Shown here piece by piece: positions 13,882 through 16,470 of a DNA stretch of 16,470 bases. The notes below the pieces were generated by a model, which ran no database searches, was not told the DNA's origin, and worked only from the letters and a program-made list of their open reading frames with translations. The first letter of the stretch is position 1; every line of letters starts with the position of its first letter. Source of the stretch: CAYYGL01 sp964471235. Lineage in GTDB: Bacteria > Calditrichota > Calditrichia > RBG-13-44-9 > J075. A program made the translations under genes and the position numbers. Where the stretch lies: the NCBI GenBank assembly GCA_964471235.1, contig CAYYGL010000109.1, positions 1-16,470 of the forward strand, given 5' to 3'.

Positions 13882-15165
13882 ATGAAAAAACTATTCACCA
13901 TCAGTGTGTTATGCTTTCTTTTGATCACACTAAATTTACAGGGGCAATTTGCCGGCTCCCCACAAATGGCGGAACCCGGTTACCCCTATTTTGAGACCAA
14001 AGTGTTTTCGTCGTTTGATGAAAATACCGGGAAGCCTGTTGCCCGCATTTACGTACAAATTGATAATAGTTCCCTCACTTTTATCAAGGCCGATTCCGGT
14101 TATGTAGCCGATGTGCAAATCGAGATAATTTTAAAGAAAAAGGGGAAAGATTTTGTTTTTAACCGCTCCCTGAATAAACAGGTGTTTGTACGGGAGTATG
14201 CCAGTACCACTTCTCCGGAAATCATCAACACGTTTTCCAATGATGTTCCGGTAGAAGCCGGTGAATATGAAGCTTCTATTTTTGTAAGGGATAAGAACAG
14301 TAATAAGCAGGTGAACCGAAAAACCAGATTTAAAGTAAACCGTTCCGATCATATTCAAGAAGGATTTGCACTTAGCGGGTTGTTGTTGAGTAATGAGTTT
14401 AAATTCGATTCCACCGGTAAAGTGGTGAAATTTTCGCCGAATCTGTCAAACAGTTTTACGAGCGATGGAAAGTTTCTGTTGGTACACTTTAATACCTATA
14501 CATACGACCCCGGGGATACCTTGCTAATTGAGTATTTTGTTCGGGATGATCGGGGGATCATTGTACAGCACAATCAATATCTTTCCCATGCGGCGGAACG
14601 TCTGGTTAAGCATTACATCCGTTTAAACCGGTATTATTTTAATCGCCATCAATATTCCCTGGAAGTAAAGGTAACTCTGGGGAATGTTCAACAGACCTCA
14701 AGCGACCAGTTTCAATTCTATTGGCGGTATGCGCCCACGTCGGTCGAAGACCTGAATCTCGCCCTTCGGCAACTTCGTTATATCGGGGATATGGATTCGA
14801 TCAAATTTTACCTGAAAGCTCCTTATACAGAACGGAAAGAATATTTCTTCCGTTTTTGGAAGAGTCAGGATCCCAACCCGGATACCCCGGAAAATGAGTT
14901 GATGAGTGAATATTACCGGCGGGTTAATTTCACCAATAAAAACTTCTCTATCACAGGAGAAGATGGCTGGTTGACCGATCGGGGGAGAATATACATTAAA
15001 TTTGGTCAACCTGATGATATCGAAAGGCATCCCTTCGAGTCGGGGTCTTATCCGTTTGAAATATGGCGCTATTATACCCTGAGGAAAACCTTTCTATTTA
15101 TTGATCGCACCGGCTTCGGGGACTACGTTCTGCACCCGTCCTATTATTTTGTGGAATACGAATAA
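13882..15165 (+). CDS. GWxTD domain-containing exported protein (427 aa)
   Basis: An N-terminal signal peptide (hydrophobic residues 4-19) ends near LQGQF. The C-terminal region carries the family signature GWLTDRGRIYIKFGQPDDI (362-380), followed by PFEIWRYY and a terminal aromatic-rich β-segment (FLFIDRTGFGDYVLHP), which together define the GWxTD domain. The middle (~35-290) is mostly β-strand-like with alternating hydrophobics, consistent with periplasmic Ig-like modules. The family is widespread in Calditrichaeota, Acidobacteria and Gemmatimonadetes, but its biochemical role is unknown. ATG 13882 sits two bases after the rimO stop with GAGGAT upstream, so it is almost certainly co-transcribed with rimO. 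It is the last gene of the plus-strand run before the convergent rpmB. Confidence 0.93.
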   Translation: MKKLFTISVLCFLLITLNLQGQFAGSPQMAEPGYPYFETKVFSSFDENTGKPVARIYVQIDNSSLTFIKADSGYVADVQIEIILKKKGKDFVFNRSLNKQVFVREYASTTSPEIINTFSNDVPVEAGEYEASIFVRDKNSNKQVNRKTRFKVNRSDHIQEGFALSGLLLSNEFKFDSTGKVVKFSPNLSNSFTSDGKFLLVHFNTYTYDPGDTLLIEYFVRDDRGIIVQHNQYLSHAAERLVKHYIRLNRYYFNRHQYSLEVKVTLGNVQQTSSDQFQFYWRYAPTSVEDLNLALRQLRYIGDMDSIKFYLKAPYTERKEYFFRFWKSQDPNPDTPENELMSEYYRRVNFTNKNFSITGEDGWLTDRGRIYIKFGQPDDIERHPFESGSYPFEIWRYYTLRKTFLFIDRTGFGDYVLHPSYYFVEYE

Positions 15166-15184
15166 GCGGCGCCTGTAGGCAAAT

Positions 15185-15219
15185 AAAAAAGCTCTCTTGT
15201 CAGGATTGCGAAGAGAGCT
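15185..15219 (-). terminator. Rho-independent terminator of rpmB
   Basis: AGCTCTCT (15190-15197) and AGAGAGCT (15212-15219) are perfect 8-bp arms with a 14-base loop. On the minus strand the hairpin is followed by TTTTTTATTT, a good terminator tail about 30 bases after the rpmB stop. In the plus direction the tail is only CTTTCC, so it would terminate the GWxTD transcript weakly at best. Confidence 0.8.
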
Positions 15220-15250
15220 CTTTCCTAAATATGCCGGTGTGATGGGATGA

Positions 15251-15442
15251 TCACATCGGTTTTTGAATTTTACCCGCCTGGATACAACTGGTGCAAACTC
15301 GAATTCGTCTGGTTTCTCCATTAATCACAGCACGAACCCGTTGCAGATTGGGATTGAAGCGTCTCCGGGTTCTATTATTAGCATGACTAACGTTATTGCC
15401 AAACATAGGTCGTTTGCCACAGATTTCGCATACTTTTGCCAT
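15251..15442 (-). CDS. rpmB: 50S ribosomal protein L28 (63 aa), zinc-binding form
   Basis: The sequence MAKVCEICGKRPMFGNNVSH begins a standard bacterial L28. It continues with NRTRRRFNPNLQRVRA and ends with GETRRIRVCTSCIQAGKI. Two Cys pairs (CEIC and CTSC) identify the C+ zinc-ribbon form. L28 is a small large-subunit protein needed for ribosome assembly. ATG 15442 is selected over the in-frame ATG 15460 because GGAGAG lies about 9 bases before it and homologues begin MAKVC. It is monocistronic here, with its own promoter (15482-15510) and terminator, and diverges from dnaA. Confidence 0.97.
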   Translation of the reverse strand: MAKVCEICGKRPMFGNNVSHANNRTRRRFNPNLQRVRAVINGETRRIRVCTSCIQAGKIQKPM

Positions 15443-15481
15443 TACTTTACTCTCCTTCATTAATTACGTATATAACCTTAT

Positions 15482-15510
15482 ATAATAATATTCTATAATC
15501 AAAAAGTCAA
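15482..15510 (-). promoter_or_regulatory. Sigma-70-type promoter of rpmB
   Basis: On the minus strand, TTGACT (15505-15510) and TATTAT (15482-15487) are separated by 17 bases; each matches 5 of 6 consensus positions. Transcription would start near 15475, leaving a leader of about 33 bases containing the GGAGAG ribosome binding site. Confidence 0.6.
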
Positions 15511-15838
15511 CTCCGCATCAATTTTTTTTGCATTCACCAAGTTCGTAGCTAACATGTTATTATTCCGTAAGAAAGCTTAGCGTTTTACGTGAAACCACCC
15601 CTGTTCCACATAAATGTCTCCTTGTTAACAGCCTGCACCGTGAAAACTTTTTGCACCTCGGTGCGGAAGTAAATGTGCGTCCGGCAGTTCACAGAGATTT
15701 ATTGCACGAATACACCCCATCCGGAGAGGAGAGCATTGTAGACAAAATTTCAATAAATTTTTTCGGGAGAAAAAAGATAAAAAAAGTGTCTATTTTTTTT
15801 CTGAGCGATTTGGTTTTTTACTCATCTTCTTTTTATAC

Positions 15839-15867
15839 TTGTCAACGCCGTGAGGCTGCAATATCTA
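15839..15867 (+). promoter_or_regulatory. Possible dnaA promoter
   Basis: TTGTCA (15839-15844) and TATCTA (15862-15867) are 17 bases apart. A perfect TATAAT also occurs at 15891-15896 but has no good -35 partner. Either could serve dnaA; the choice cannot be made from sequence alone. Confidence 0.3.
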
Positions 15868-15934
15868 CTTCAGAATATTAATTACTGTTTTATAATAAAA
15901 CCATTATTTCAAGATTCTCTTAGGTGAGGGTAGG

Positions 15935-16470
15935 GTGGATTCCGGACTTTATCAAGAACAGGGAGTAAAGGTAAATTTGGTGCCCAGGATTGAGCGGAGG
16001 GACAGAGAAGATGAGCCTGAGAAGACTTATCGGGAGTTGTGGCAAGATTGTTTAAACCTGCTGCAAGAAACCCTCCCCCAACAAACGATACAAACCTGGT
16101 TCAAACCAATTACACCGGTCTCATTTCAAGAGAATATCTTACTTTTAAGGGTTCCCAACCGTTTTTCATTCCATTGGTTAGATACTCATTACGGGGAGGT
16201 GTTGCGAACTACGGTAGAAACGGTATTCGGTGCTGCGACCCGGATTGAATTTTTGATTGCGACGCTGCCCGGAGAAGAAGAATGGAACGAAGCCGATGAA
16301 ACAGAGCCGGAGCCCGGGGAGGTTCCCATTGCTGTTCCGGCTCAGAAAACGGTTTCATCTGCATGTGACTTGAATCACCGTTATATATTTGCAAATTTTT
16401 ATGCCGGTATCGAAAATGAATTAGCCAAAAAAGCTGCATTGACAGTAGCGGAAACTCTTCCCAACTCCAT
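15935..16470 (+). CDS. dnaA: Chromosomal replication initiator DnaA, N-terminal part (cut by window end)
   Basis: DnaA binds oriC and melts it with ATP. The visible 178 codons cover domain I from about residue 31 (TYRELWQDCLNLLQETLPQQ…TWFKPI…LRVPNRFSFHWL), an acidic Pro/Glu linker (domain II, ~113-145), and the start of the AAA+ domain III (LNHRYIFANFYAGIEN, from ~146). The Walker A motif lies beyond the window. GTG 15935 is chosen because AGGTGAGG lies a few bases upstream. This gives about 30 charged residues before domain I, longer than most DnaA proteins. An in-frame GTG at 15980, preceded by AAAGG, would give a shorter N-terminus and remains possible. Confidence 0.93.
   Translation, partial: MDSGLYQEQGVKVNLVPRIERRDREDEPEKTYRELWQDCLNLLQETLPQQTIQTWFKPITPVSFQENILLLRVPNRFSFHWLDTHYGEVLRTTVETVFGAATRIEFLIATLPGEEEWNEADETEPEPGEVPIAVPAQKTVSSACDLNHRYIFANFYAGIENELAKKAALTVAETLPNS

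Larger units (their letters stand above)
15461..15934. other. rpmB–dnaA divergent intergenic region; candidate replication origin
   Basis: This 474-base gap lies directly upstream of dnaA, a common place for oriC. Visible contents are the rpmB promoter, a palindrome GCACC-TC-GGTGC (15653-15664), and an AT-rich tract at about 15740-15835 with long A and T runs suitable for unwinding. DnaA boxes are not convincing: TGTTCCACA (15602-15610) and TGTAGACAA (15738-15746, reverse orientation) each match 7 of 9 bases of the TTATCCACA consensus. Two TTWTTGCAC words (around 15649-15657 and 15699-15707) are also noted. The origin assignment therefore rests mainly on location. Confidence 0.35.

Noticed and set aside
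15263..15463. 66-codon plus-strand open frame opposite rpmB
   Set aside because: Antisense shadow of the clearly identified L28 gene.
15651..15881. 76-codon plus-strand open frame in the rpmB–dnaA gap
   Set aside because: Composition reflects long A/T runs, no domain and no ribosome binding site; better explained as origin or regulatory DNA.
1..16470. CRISPR array, tRNA, rRNA, insertion sequence or prophage
   Set aside because: No regularly spaced direct repeats, no cloverleaf with conserved T-loop noticed, no rRNA signature, and no transposase, integrase or phage structural gene in any frame.

Overview
The window looks like a chromosomal segment of an uncultured, Gram-negative-type bacterium of the FCB/Calditrichaeota–KSB1 kind. 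The evidence is indirect: two exported proteins end in the 'NYPNPFNP … GVYLYRL … KM.L' sorting/FlgD-like domain, there is a 'choice-of-anchor B' protein, a GWxTD-domain protein and a DUF5683 protein, a combination typical of Calditrichaeota, KSB1, Ignavibacteria, Marinimicrobia and related MAGs. No rRNA gene is present, so the phylum is an inference.

Layout. (1) 1-1394, minus strand: the first 464 codons of an HDOD–GGDEF signalling protein, cut by the window start. (2) 1395-5285: sparse accessory DNA with a lipoprotein gene (2090-2680) and an exported Asp-box/BNR protein (3237-5033). The long gaps carry degenerate intergenic repeats: a ~125-147 bp element in two direct copies (1802-1924, 2980-3126) on either side of the lipoprotein gene, and a second module at 2885-2961 with a short relative at 7930-7961. 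(3) 5286-7841: an 851-residue exported choice-of-anchor B protein with carboxypeptidase-regulatory-like domains, an amidotransferase-like fold and a C-terminal sorting domain. (4) 8118-9968: a compact run of ridA, a diacylglycerol/lipid kinase and a DUF5683 membrane protein. The kinase lacks any usual start codon at its proper N-terminus. (5) 10257-15165: an antiporter-like membrane protein, ftsY, rimO and a GWxTD protein, all on the plus strand. (6) rpmB (15251-15442, minus) converges on the GWxTD gene, with a rho-independent terminator between them. It diverges from dnaA (15935 to window end) across a 474-base AT-rich gap that is a plausible but unproven oriC.

How the parts relate. The right half is mostly housekeeping: membrane targeting of ribosomes (FtsY), S12 methylthiolation (RimO), ribosomal protein L28 and replication initiation (DnaA). 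The left half is environmental interface: c-di-GMP signalling, a lipoprotein and two large secreted proteins that probably share one C-terminal export/anchoring signal. No CRISPR array, tRNA, rRNA, transposase, phage gene or toxin–antitoxin pair was found. No clearly new defence or metabolic system is visible. The least explained elements are the intergenic repeat modules, the missing kinase start codon and the dnaA/rpmB gap.
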